NCBI GenBank assembly: GCA_902651635.1
Contig: CACRSC010000064.1
Location: 57,422-121,421, forward strand
DNA length: 64,000 nt
Reading direction: 5' to 3'
Source: Mastigamoeba balamuthi
Taxonomy: Eukaryota > Evosea > Mastigamoebida > Mastigamoebidae
Part shown: positions 11,301 to 20,600 of the stretch, in pieces
Layout: the number at the start of each line of letters is the position of its first letter
How positions within the stretch are numbered: the first letter of the stretch is position 1
The notes under the pieces: model-generated
Database searches by the model: none
The model's input: only the letters and a program-made list of their open reading frames with translations
Told to the model about the DNA's origin: nothing
Made by a program: the position numbers and the translations under genes

Positions 11301-13961
11301 CCACGAGCTTCTCCACGAGGCGCGCGTTGCCCGAGCGCACGGCCACGTGCAGGGGGCTCTCGCCGCTCGCGTTGACCGTCGCCACGACGGCGCCGCTGCG
11401 CAGCAGGAGGTCCAGCGCGTCGGCGTCGTCTGCAGCGCCGGGCGCCGTGAGACCCGCAGGGGAACAGCGCCGCAGCACAATTGATTCCGCGGGCTCAGCG
11501 AGGGGGTGAACGACGCGAGCCGTGGCTCGCAGCACTATTTACGACAGCCGCCCGACGCGGAAACGTCTCAGCTGCCCAATTCAATTGATTCGTTCCCACA
11601 GCACGAAGTCAACCCCGGGCAGTTTTCGGGTACAGCCGAGAGGCTGCGCTCTCCTCGTCTGGGCTCCACGCCGCGCCATTACGAGAGCAGCCAACAATCA
11701 AATGAACAGAATATGAGGACCGATGCTCCCTCGCCAGCCGCTGTGCACCAGCCGACTCGGCTGCCCCCCCTCTCCCCAAGGCCGGCCGCTGCCTGGAATG
11801 TGGAGCCCCTGCCCACGAGAGGAGAGGAGGGAGGGAGGGGATGGCTCACTGGGGTTGCGGGAGATGAGGATGGCGAGGGCCGTGTCGCCGTCGCTGTTGC
11901 AGTAGTTCACGTCGACGCCGTCGCGCACCAGCGCCTGCATCAGGCGGATGCGGTCCAGCTGCTGCTGCGGCTGGTGCAGCTGCAGCTTGCACAGGTAGTG
12001 CAGCGCCGTCGAGTCGCTCTCGGACCGTATCTTGCAGTCCGCCCCCGCCTGCAGGGCAGGTGGGTTGGATGGGGGGGTGATAATTGAGATTCTGTTCCGG
12101 GAACGAGAATCAAGATGAATCCAGAAGATCCAGATTCTGCAAAGAACGGACGGTGACGATGGCGAGGGCTGTCTCGAGGTTGCCGCTGCTGGTGGCGCAG
12201 AAGAGCGGCGTCCAGCCGTGCTCGTCGACCGCGTTGACGTTGGCTCCCTTGCTGATCAGCCACTTGACCATCCTTCGAGGCAGGCGAGGCAGGCCCGGGG
12301 GGGGAAAAACAGAAAGTTGTCAGATTCACCTTGCATGGCTGATTTCCCGCCCATTACATCAGCTTTATACCCCTTTGGGGAATTCGAGGCAGGCACGGGG
12401 AAATATCAGAAAGTTGTCAGATTCGCCTTGCGTGGCTGATTTCCCCGTCCCTTACATCAGCTTTATGCCCCTTTGGGGAATGGAAAAAGCAGAAAGAGCG
12501 CACAGGGTGTTGCCCGTGTAGCTGGCGACGTGGAGCAGCGTCTGGCCGTTGCCGTCGACCTCGTGCAGCGAGGCCCCGGCGACGAACTTGCGGACGACCT
12601 TCTTGAGCTCCGCAAAGGCCGCGGGGCTGGCCGTGGGCGTCGTCATGATCGCCTGCGCCACGCCGACCATCGCGGGGTTCGACGCTGACGTGGCGTAGGC
12701 GATCCAGTTGACCACGGCGCCGGCCAGCGAGCGCGGGTCCGCGTGCTCGATGCGCAGCTCGAACGAGGCCAGCGAGGGCACGACGCTCTCGGGCGCCACG
12801 CGCTCGACGACGTGCGTGCCGGGGCGCAGGATCCACGCGGCCACCCGCGGCGGCCTGCGGAACAGTCGCCACGTCATGAGATTCTGAGCACAACGTCACG
12901 CGATATTCCGCGGGAGAATGGGGAAACAGAGGGGAATGGACCGAACAGGACCCCCTGCCTGCCAAATCAGGAATACCGGTTGGGATCTGAAGTGACTTTC
13001 ACGTGGGAAATGACTCAAGGGGAACACAACGCCACGAACGAGTCCGCGGGAAAATGGGAAGGCATGGGTGGGATATGACCGAGTAGGGTCCCTTTTCGCT
13101 GCCAAATAAGGGAATGCCGTTGGAATCTGAAGCGAATTTCCGCGAGAATGCCGCAGGGGAGCAATTTCACGCGCTATTCCGCGGCAATACGATTGGGAAA
13201 ACACGAGAGGGACAGGACCGAACAGGAGCCCTTCCTGCTGCCAAACCAGGGATGCCGCTGGGAATCAGAAGCGACTTTCCGAAGGGCAAACAGTGATTTC
13301 CCCGCCAGCCCCGCTCCGAAAGAGAACCCGCGGGGGGTGAAAAGCACAGGGCAGGGAGCGAAGAGTGCGAGTGTGGGGGTGGGAAAAAAACGCGAGGGAA
13401 TTCGGGAACCGCCTGGTCCCCTGCAGCGCGCTCTCTCCCAGCGCACCTCTCGTGGAAGGCCCTCTTGAACCTGATCTCGATGCTGACCAGCGCCATGGCC
13501 GACGCCCCGCGCGTCGTCACCGTGAACCTGAACGCCGGCGACACCCTCTTGGGCGACGGCGACGGCGGCCCCGACGCGCTCAGCCTCCGCTGCTGCTGCT
13601 GCCCCGCTGTCGCATCACCCTGCAGATTCGCCCCGGGAATCTGCGGCTGGATCTGCTGGATCTGCTGGGGCTCCTGCGTGGGGCTCGGGGGGCACGCGGG
13701 GGGCAGCAGCGACTCGCGGATGGCCAGCCTGCCGCTCTCGAGCGCGGCGCAGCGGACGGGGACGGCGCTGAAGATGGAGTGGATCGAGGCGGCGGCGGCC
13801 ATGACGACGTCGCGCTCGCGCTTCGAGGCCGAGGCCAGCGCCGAGTGCGCGCGGTCGAGCTCCTCCTCCAGCAGCGCGATCTGCGCGTTCAGGCTCGCCA
13901 CCTCCGCTGGCGCCGGCGCGGGCGAGGGGGCCGACGTGGGCGGCGCTCCGTAGGCCTCCAT
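8309..13961 (-). CDS. Ankyrin-repeat / C2 / RapGAP-domain GTPase-activating protein
   Basis: Predicted GAP for Rap-family small GTPases. Ten exons, complement(join(8309..8409,8477..8635,8748..8973,9289..9879,10348..10617,10972..11429,11850..12048,12158..12272,12504..12854,13447..13961)), close in phase to 994 residues. Order of parts: an N-terminal coiled-coil-like segment ([20 protein letters not shown]); ankyrin repeats such as [38 protein letters not shown] and [20 protein letters not shown]; a C2-like domain ([14 protein letters not shown] to [15 protein letters not shown]); and the RapGAP domain, with the catalytic Asn in [11 protein letters not shown], then FNHVFLVVTP and the ending [14 protein letters not shown]. 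The catalytic Asn is intact, so activity is expected. The 315-nt intron between 8974 and 9288 holds a tRNA gene on the same strand. Other introns contain tandem duplications. The ankyrin-C2-RapGAP order is not one I know from animals. Confidence 0.9.
9129..9199 (-). tRNA. tRNA-Pro (anticodon AGG)
   Basis: A 71-nt cloverleaf read on the minus strand: acceptor GGCTCTG paired with CAGAGCC and discriminator C; D arm with AGTGGTA; anticodon stem CCTGT/ACAGG around the loop TTAGGGT, so the anticodon is AGG; T arm CCCGG-TTCGATT-CCGGG. It has no intron and no encoded CCA. Box A and box B equivalents are present, so Pol III could transcribe it independently. It sits wholly within an intron of the RapGAP gene, same strand. 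Confidence 0.95.
12280..12490 (+). repeat. Two-copy tandem repeat in a RapGAP intron
   Basis: Two copies of a unit of about 100-110 nt, each with GAGGCAGGC, AGAAAGTTGTCAGATTC, TTGC.TGGCTGATTTCC and ACATCAGCTTTAT.CCCC. They fill almost the whole intron 12273..12503. The copies differ at a few scattered positions, so the duplication is fairly recent. Confidence 0.85.
12890..13300 (+). repeat. Three-copy degenerate tandem repeat in RapGAP intron 1
   Basis: Three diverged copies of a unit of roughly 120-155 nt in the first intron (12855..13446). Each carries GACCGA.(A/T)AGG, then CTGCCAAA, then GGAAT(A/G)CCG and TCTGAAG.GA.TTTC. It is non-coding and resembles no transposon that I recognise. Confidence 0.7.
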
Positions 13962-14507
13962 CGTTGTCTGGGCGCGGCTGTGTGCGAGGGGAGGGCGAGG
14001 GGAGAGGGGAGGGCGGTTGCAGGGTTTTGTTTTTTATATTGGGTATCTGCGAATCTGCCGGAATATCTGGCCAGATTGCAGTGTTGTTCTTGATTTCCCT
14101 GTCGTGCCCGACTAACCGCCTGCAGGTTTGCTGCGACCCCCACACCCCGTACTGTGAACGGCGAATTATGAGTAGAAAATTGTGAGAGAGAAGGCTCGTA
14201 CAGAGGAAAGTGAGAGGGGGGTTTATCATGAGAGCTGTGACTAGCTCTCGGGGGTTTTTCTCTCACATACAATCAAAGTAACAAAGTGAGTGTGGTGAAT
14301 TATGAGAGCCCCTCTCAACTCTCAGTACTCTCACCATTATCCAACTCTCTTTTTTAAACGTTTCACAGTAGCGTTGCAGAAGCCCCTCAGCATGCTCTTT
14401 TTCTTGGCGTTGATTACAAGACGTCGGTGCACCAGGGGGGCAGTGTGCGGAGGAGGGTGACGGCCAGCAGACGAGGGACGCAGCTGTGCAACGCATGGGG
14501 GAGGGGC
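13962..14507. promoter_or_regulatory. RapGAP promoter and scramblase 3' flank, with a GAGAG-rich hairpin
   Basis: Nearest the RapGAP start lie TATATTGGGTATCTGCGAAT and CCGGAATATCTGGCCAGATT (14036-14075), members of the recurrent promoter motif. Further out, 14160-14350 holds many GTGAGAG/CTCTCAC copies. Two of them close a nested hairpin at about 14209-14267, whose inner stem is GAGAGCT-GTGACT-AGCTCTC. No gene is seen. Confidence 0.55.
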
Positions 14508-16268
14508 TCAGCTGTCGTTGCTCTTCTTCTCAAAGTAGAGGAAGTCGATGAGGAAGAGGGCGCCGAGCAGGAGCATGCGGCGCTTGCCCGTGGCGTCGGC
14601 GGGGAACTCGACGAAGAAGTTGTCTGCGTCGGTGAAGAGCTCCTTGAAGGCACCCGACCACTTCTTGGTGATGCGCCCGATGGGCTGGTCCCCCGAGTGG
14701 CCCCCGGCAGGGAAGATCTCGAGCACGTAGTTGAAGCAGCCGCAGCAGTGCCCCACAATGCGGTAGATCTCCGTCTCGTTCTCGTCCCTGTGCGTGTTTC
14801 ACGGGGTGTCTCAGTCCAATCAATCGAGGCGATTGCAACGGTTTGCTGAACTCAGCGTGGACTAATCCCCATGCGCCAGTGGGCGGAGTGCTGTCTTCGG
14901 TACTCCATCGAGAAAAGAAAACCCAATAATCGACCCCTCAAATCAGTTTATGGCAGAATGAAATGTCGCATGGCAAAAACAAAGTGTCCGAGTTGATCAC
15001 CTGCTACCCACTTACTCAGGCTGGGGTTCCCTAGTCGCAGGCCTAAACCAACATGCAAAAAAAGCAACCAACTCGATTGACTCCCTACCAAATTGGTGTT
15101 GAGTGGCTAACACACACACAAAGCAAAACAAATTGCCCCGAGGGCGTCCCGGCTCATCATCCGCGACCCACTCGCTCATGGCTGGGATTCCCTCGTCACA
15201 GACCCGAATGCACGTGCAGAAACAGCGACTAACTCAACTGATTCTCATCCCAAACGCAAACGTGGGGCAGGGGGGCACAGGACAGAGGCGCACCTGACGG
15301 TGATGACGGGGACACACCAGCTGAACTCCTCGCGGACGCAGCCGACGCGGACGTTGGGCTGGGCGCAGCCGGCGCCGGTGAAGACGTTGATGCGCTGGAA
15401 GCAGCCGTCGCAGGCGCAGCAGCAGAGGCCCCCGCGGCGGCCGCACTTGAAGGGGCGGTCAAAGTGCACGACCTCGCGGCCGTCGCCCGTCAGCACCTTC
15501 ATCTGGAACTCGCGCATGGCCCCGCAGCACTGGCGGCACATGCACGTGCTCTCCTCCACCGCCGTCAGTATGTCTGCGCCCGCACGCCCGTGTCAGTTGT
15601 GTCTGCTTGATTCAATCGCCGTTATTCAGCTCCAGCACAGTTGCAATTGTGTTGGTCCAAGCACTAAAACCACAACTGCCACAGAAGCGGCGGCTGAAGT
15701 CGGACAGGAGGGAGCAGAGGGGGATCTTGGGGGCAGGCAGAGAAGAGACCGCGCAATTGAGGATCGAAGTGCCACAGAGAGATCGCGCCCTCCCCGCACA
15801 CACAACATCTCTGGTGGTGCGCCCAGTTCTTGTGCACGGGCACGGGCTTCAGCCCCCCACCCGCGCACACACGGCACAGGGCCGCCTCCCACAGACCCGC
15901 CACGGGCCAATAGAAAAGCGGGCGTGGTGCTGTTCGGTTCTACTGAACGGGGAGCGGTTCACGCTTTTTCCGGACTCGAACTCCCCCGAAAACCGGCGAC
16001 TCCGGGTGGGGGCACGGAGGGAGGGAGGGAGAGAGGGAGAAAGGGAGGCACGCTGGTTCTGGCCGGTGGAGGGGTTGTAGACCTTGTACTCGTTCTCGAC
16101 CTCGCAGCCGAGGCAGCACTCGACGAGCCAGCCGCGGGGCCGCTGCTTGACCAGCAGCGACGGGTACGTCAGCAGCCCGTCCACCATCGGGTCCCCCTCC
16201 AGCGCCACCCCGGCCCCGGGGCCCCCTGCCGCTGCCACCATCGTCACTGCCCCCGGCCCCACTTGCAT
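14508..16268 (-). CDS. Phospholipid scramblase family protein
   Basis: Member of the PLSCR (Tubby-like fold) family, linked to calcium-dependent phospholipid movement and membrane remodelling. Three exons, complement(join(14508..14787,15294..15573,16052..16268)), give 258 residues. The start block GLLTYPSLLVKQRPRGWLVE matches the usual LxxLxQLLVxQ...E segment. Further matches are NEYKVYNPSTGQ, then REVVHFDRPFKCGRR, a cysteine-rich patch (GGLCCCACDGC) that could be palmitoylated, and WSGAFKELFTDADNFFVEFP with the EF-hand-like acidic loop. A C-terminal hydrophobic helix (MLLLGALFLIDFLYFE) ends just before KKSNDS. The proline-rich N-terminus of animal scramblases is absent. An in-frame ATG 53 codons upstream (16427) lies in a duplicated promoter copy and is less likely to be used. 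Confidence 0.9.
14985..15260 (+). repeat. Diverged tandem duplication in a scramblase intron
   Basis: Two copies, about 170 nt apart, within the intron 14788..15293. Shared blocks include CCCACT...CTCA.GGCTGGG.TTCCCT, then a run of A-rich sequence and CAACTCGATTGA / CAACTCAACTGA. Confidence 0.6.
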
Positions 16269-16577
16269 CCTGGCAGCACTCGTCGGCTTCGCACACACCA
16301 CCCCGAAAAGAGGTTTCTGATTTTTGGATTGGAGATCCGATATCACCCGGGATATCTTGGGCCACGTCACGGGCGGAAACACGACACTGCAGCCACCATC
16401 GTCACTGCCCCCGGCCTTCCCTTGCATCCTGGAGCACTCGTCGGCTTCGCAACACAACCACCCCAAAAAGAGGTTTCTGCTTTTTGGGTTGGGAGTTTCG
16501 ATATCTCGGGATATCTTGTGTTGTTGCGTGTTTTTCCCTCGGCCACGTCACGGGCGGAAACACGACACTGCCCCGTG
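16225..16577 (+). repeat. Tandem duplication of the scramblase promoter and start region
   Basis: Two direct copies with a period of 159 nt, estimated from the duplicated ATG codons (16268 and 16427 on the minus strand). Shared blocks: CACCATCGTCACTGCCCCCGG, GCACTCGTCGGCTTCGC, AAAAGAGGTTTCTG and GGCCACGTCACGGGCGGAAA plus CACGACACTG. Each copy carries its own GATATC/GGGATATCTTG motif. The region is only about 320 nt between this gene and the next gene upstream. Confidence 0.9.
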
Positions 16578-16585
16578 CGCAGCGC

Positions 16586-18194
16586 TCACACAAAGTCGTC
16601 GTCGATGGGCTCCTCCGGCGCGGCCTCTGCTGCTCTGCTGCTGTTGCTGGTGCTTCTGCTGCTGGTGATGCGCGGGGGCACTGCAGCAGCAGCAGCAGCT
16701 GCAGGCGCCCGTGTGGTCGTGGCTGCGGACGAGGCCCTCGCCGCAGGCTGGCGGGCAGCAGCGGGGGCAGCGGCAGCCGGGGCGATGCGTGCCACCTTGG
16801 CGGGGGGAGCAGCGACTGCGGGGGGCCTCCTCTCGCGGGTGATGGTCGAGTCCTTGAGCACCTCTGTGTTGACGAGCAGCTCTGCGCGCGTGTGCCCGGA
16901 GGTCTGTCAGTGCCCTGCCCTGTGCCCCCTGCGTGCTGCGTGCTGCGTGCTGCGTGCTGTGATCTTGACAGTGCGTTGTGCTGGCACTTGTGAGCTGTGC
17001 GTGCTGCCCACTGTGCACTGTTGTGTACTGTGACGGTGTGCTGTGCTGCTGCGTGTGCCGAGCACTGTGTGCGATGTGCATTGTGTGCACTGTGATGCTG
17101 TGGGTGGTGCAGTGCACTGCGTGCGTGCTGTGTTGCCGAGTGCCGAGTGCCGGGAGCTGTCCCACGCACCGCCAGAGGGCAGGGCCTCGAAGGAGACTGC
17201 GCCCGAGGTGTGGGCCGTGTACTTGAGGTCCGTGGCGGGCACGTCGGAGCGCGGGGCCACGAAGACGTCCGTGCCCGCGACCCTCCTGAGCCCCACCTGC
17301 TGCAGGAACCTGCACCACCGCCCCAGCGAGCGCCTGTGGGTCCCAGGGAGGCGGGGGCGTCTGGGCCGAGCGTGCAGTTGCCACGCACGAGACGAGGGCG
17401 GGGGACGAGGCCTTGGGGGTGTAGTAGAGGGCCGCGTCGTAGGCGCCCATCGTGCGCTCCACCTCGGAGCTCAGCACCCGCAGCATCTGCGTCCCCAGCT
17501 GCCAGCCCGCACGCCCCAGCAGTGAGCGCCAGTGCCAGTGCGGGGCGAGAGGAGGGAGCTGAGGGGCACCTCGCCGTCAGCCTTGATGCCCATGATAAGG
17601 AGCAGCGACGAGGCCCCTGCCACAGCCCTGCAGGCGCTCCCCCAAAGGCCCCCGAGTCCCCCAGTCAGTCAGACAACGAGCACAACAGAGAGAGAGAGAG
17701 TAGAGGAGAGAGAGCAGTGAAAGCAGTGGGGGCAGTGCGAGCAGAGAGAGCGGAGAGAGAGAGAGCAGTGAGAGCAGTGAGAGAGCAGTGAGAGCAGAGG
17801 GAACAGAGACTGAGCAAAGAGAGAGAGAGAGCAGAGAGAGAGCAGTGAAAGCAGTGGGGGCAGTGCGAGCAGAGAGAGCAGAGACCAGAGAGCAGAGGAA
17901 CAGAGACTGAGCAAAGAGAGAGAGAGAGCAAGGGGGGGTCGTGCACGGGGGCAGGGGGGCAGCGGCCTTGAGGGCGGCGTAGAAGGGGGCGAAGGAGGCG
18001 GAGCAGAGGCCGTAGGCGTCGAGGGGGATGAGGCGGGGGCGCCGCACGTGGACCGCCGTGATGCGGCCCACCACAGCCACCCCCCTGCTCCCCTGCTGCT
18101 GCTGCTGCTGCTGCTCCGTCGCCGTGCACACGAGGCGCGTGTCCTCGGTGCACTCGCAGTGCGTCCGCGACACCACAATGTCGTAGCGCCCCAT
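16586..18194 (-). CDS. Unidentified 287-residue protein with a low-complexity C-terminal tail
   Basis: I do not recognise the family. Five exons, complement(join(16586..16881,17170..17333,17389..17486,17570..17627,17947..18194)), close in phase at every junction to 287 residues, which supports a real gene. The N-terminus reads MGRYDIVVSRTHCECTEDTR then a poly-Gln run. A globular middle includes RLIPLDAYGLCSASFAPFYA, ASSLLLIMGIKADGE, LRVLSSEVERTMGAYDAALY and a patch VGLRRVAGTDVFVAPRSDVP. The last third is Ala/Pro/Ser rich and ends in EEPIDDDFV, so it is probably disordered with an acidic tip. No signal peptide or membrane helix is seen. Its 5' end is preceded by the common ATATTCC/GATAGCGCTATC promoter motif. 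A DNA-repair or chromatin scaffold role is only one of many possibilities. Confidence 0.7.
17685..17935 (+). repeat. GA-rich purine repeat block in an intron
   Basis: About 250 nt of GAGAGAGCAGTG-type repeats fill intron 1 (17628..17946) of the unidentified gene; on the gene's strand this is a long CT-rich tract. Several longer sub-units, for example AGCAGTGAAAGCAGTGGGGG, occur twice, showing higher-order duplication. Confidence 0.9.
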
Positions 18195-18314
18195 CTCCTC
18201 GTGTTCCTGACCGCCGTGGCGCGCGCTGCGATATTCCGGTCGAGCGAATCTGCAGCCCCCTGAGATAGCGCTATCTTCTTCCGTCGCGTCTTGATGACGT
18301 CATTCCTCTCTCTT
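18195..18314. promoter_or_regulatory. Promoter region of the unidentified protein
   Basis: Contains GCGATATTCCGGTCGAGCGA, then ATCTGCAGC and GATAGCGCTATC (18229-18272), all typical of the recurrent promoter motif family, within 80 nt of the start codon. A TGATGACGTCAT palindrome (18293-18302) resembles a CRE/ATF-type site. Confidence 0.5.
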
Positions 18315-18491
18315 TGTTGTGAACTAGGTTGAGGGCTCTCTGAGATCAGAGCAATAAAGCTCTGTGTTTCTGGGTGCAGGGGGGAGCGACGTCATTCACC
18401 GGGGCGGGAGTCAATTGAACGGGGGAATCCTGACGCAGGTCCAGTAGGATTTTCCGCTGACGTCCTTGCTCTCGCAGATTTATCCGTAACA
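18315..18491 (+). repeat. Possible LTR of a retrotransposon (fossil)
   Basis: A 177-nt segment starts TGTTGTGAAC and ends CCGTAACA, so it has TG...CA-type inverted ends, and carries an AATAAA signal in its first quarter, as an LTR would. It is followed by TTGGGCGGACC, which might be a primer-binding site. No partner LTR and no target-site duplication were found, and the nearby integrase fossil lies in the opposite orientation, so this may be a solo or unrelated repeat. Confidence 0.3.
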
Positions 18492-19312
18492 TTGGGCGGA
18501 CCTTAGGCGAGGACTCCGTTCTCGCCACTTGTCGAGCTTGGGAAGTCTCAGCTCACTGAACTTGAAGCGCCTTGGTACTCGGGGTTGGGGCCAGTCTCGA
18601 TGGGATGGCTTGGTGGACTTGGTGCCAGGGGTCGGGAGACGGAGGGGCCTGCAGCATCCGGGGCGTCTCTCGGAAAATGCCCTTCAGGAAAAACTGAGAG
18701 GCCTTGCCCTACAGACCTGCTTTGTCGTCACCGACCCTGAATTAGCGCAAATACACATGCATGCATGACTCACATGCACACGATGGCCGTAACATCATGC
18801 ATCAAGAGTGGGGCCCCCACCCCCCGAGGCACTGGCCATGGGCGATCACGACTCAAGTGGTGCTGATGGGCGAGTGGGAAGAGTTGTGACACACTGCGTG
18901 GGCGACGAATCTCGTCCTCATGATTTTGAGTGGGCCCTGGGCCCCCTGCAGTGGCTCAGGCCCTCAGGCGACTTATGATGTTATGGCCATCGCTGCCTGG
19001 AGTGATTGGCACTTGGCGTCACCTGTACAAGTGTCCAATTCGTACTGAGCTTGACTTTTCCTTATGGGGTTTGTTTTCAGAGCAGAGTTCTCAGCAGGAT
19101 GGGATTTGCAAGGAACTGGGCCTCAGACAGATCCCACTCTCTCCAGAACCTCTCCAGGGCTTGAGAATGTGATACCTTAACAACAGCAGATTGTATTCAC
19201 TGCTGGTTTCTGTCTGGGAGAAGCCGTACATTGTAGAGTATCATGTAACTGCCCTTTCTCTTATGTGCAGCTACAATTCAGGCACTTGTTCCTCGTGAAG
19301 GGCTCATTGCTC
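18492..19312. other. Unassigned DNA at the border of the mobile-element cluster
   Basis: About 820 nt, increasingly less GC-rich rightwards. No convincing gene, RNA or repeat. It may be internal sequence of the LTR-like element to its left or an untranslated part of the element to its right. Confidence 0.35.
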
Positions 19313-20600
19313 TTACACCTCAGGTTCTAAGGCAGACGGCTTCCCCTTCTGCAGAGACAGGCCAGACTCGCGCATCAGTGGCACATCGCCTGATTGAAGA
19401 GCTGGCAGTTGAGATGCTGAGTCCTGACCGTAAGGTGCTGGTGCTACGTTCAAGCCACCCTGCACGCTGCCCTGTAGACCTATTGGTCCCCGTGGTGGTT
19501 CATCTTGTGGACTGGGAAAGCCCCTTGGCAGACCTTGGCTGGGCTCCTCGTCCATCATTTCCTTTGCTTTGGGTTTGTTGGGCCTTCTCAGCAGACCTTT
19601 GTGGTAAACCTCTGGGTCATCCACTGCAGTCGCAGGCTCTGATACATCATTTTCGTGCACAGCAGTACAAGTTCATAGGGGCCATAAGTGGTCAATGTTC
19701 ACGGGCCCTACCAGCTTCCCAGTAGCATCGTGCAGGAAGTAGAGTACTGGTGATGCGCAATAGGTGATGGTGAAACCTGGTGTCCACTGATCTTGCCAGC
19801 TTCCCATCTGGAGTAGGTCCAATGGCACATTCACCTTGTGCAGAACGGGGTCTCCTGTCATAAGGTTGGACAGTGTGGCACGACTACAGTTTGCATAACT
19901 TGTCTGCTGTGCGGACACAGTTTTGAGGGCTTGCTGAGCTGCTTCCCAAACTTCTCGGAGGTCATTGATGAGGGCAGTTGCATGGGCTGGCATGTTGCAC
20001 TGGGTATGATTGCTGTACAGCACCGTTTCCCAGTAGCTCAGCAGGTCGCGACCATACAGCAGGTTAAAGAGTGTATTCTGAATGCTGCCATGAAAGCTGC
20101 TGTTCACAGCCCATACTGCCATGTGTAGGTAGGCATCCCAGGGCCCAGTCCATGTGCAGATGATGCCCCGTAGTGCGTTTTTGATCATCTTAACAGCTGC
20201 TTCAGCTTGCCCATCGGTTTGCAGATGGTATGCAGTTGTGAAGGCATGCTGCATGCCCAGTAGTCGTGGGACCTCCATCATGATTTGTCCTGCCAGGTTC
20301 ACTCCTTGGTCAGAGACCAGCAGTCATGGGGTACCCAGCTGGCACACCACATGGTCAATGAACACCTACCTGTGCACAGGCTGTTGCTGAAGTTAACATC
20401 AACGGCTCTGCCACAGTCCACTTGGTAAACATGTTCACAAACACAATGAAGTGTTTGGCCCCCGTAGTAGAGGATGCTTACATGGGGCCTGCGAGGTCCA
20501 CGTGCATGCACTTGAGGGGTGCTCCAATCGGGATAGGGTCCAGATAGGGTTGTGGGACTTGGTGTTGTCGGGTCCACTGGCACAGTGGGCATGCTACATA
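19313..20600 (-). mobile_element. Ty3/gypsy-type LTR retrotransposon fossil (integrase region)
   Basis: The minus strand preserves parts of a retroviral-type integrase: a zinc-binding region near 20590-20480, the core with FTTAYHLQTDGQAEAAVKMI and WAVNSSFHGSIQNTLFNLLY followed by GRD, and a C-terminal region with VLHKVNVPLD and GPVNIDHLWP. These match Ty3/gypsy-like chromovirus and related integrases. No reverse transcriptase, protease or gag part was recognised nearby, so the copy is fragmentary. It is broken in a few places and is best treated as an inactive fossil of moderate age. Confidence 0.8.

Noticed and set aside
12890-13300. Possible CRISPR-like array
   Set aside because: Three degenerate, contiguous repeats of over 100 nt without uniform spacers, inside a eukaryotic intron.
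15300-17033. A 577-codon plus-strand frame
   Set aside because: It crosses the scramblase exons, the duplicated promoter and the start of another gene in antisense, and is dominated by repeats.
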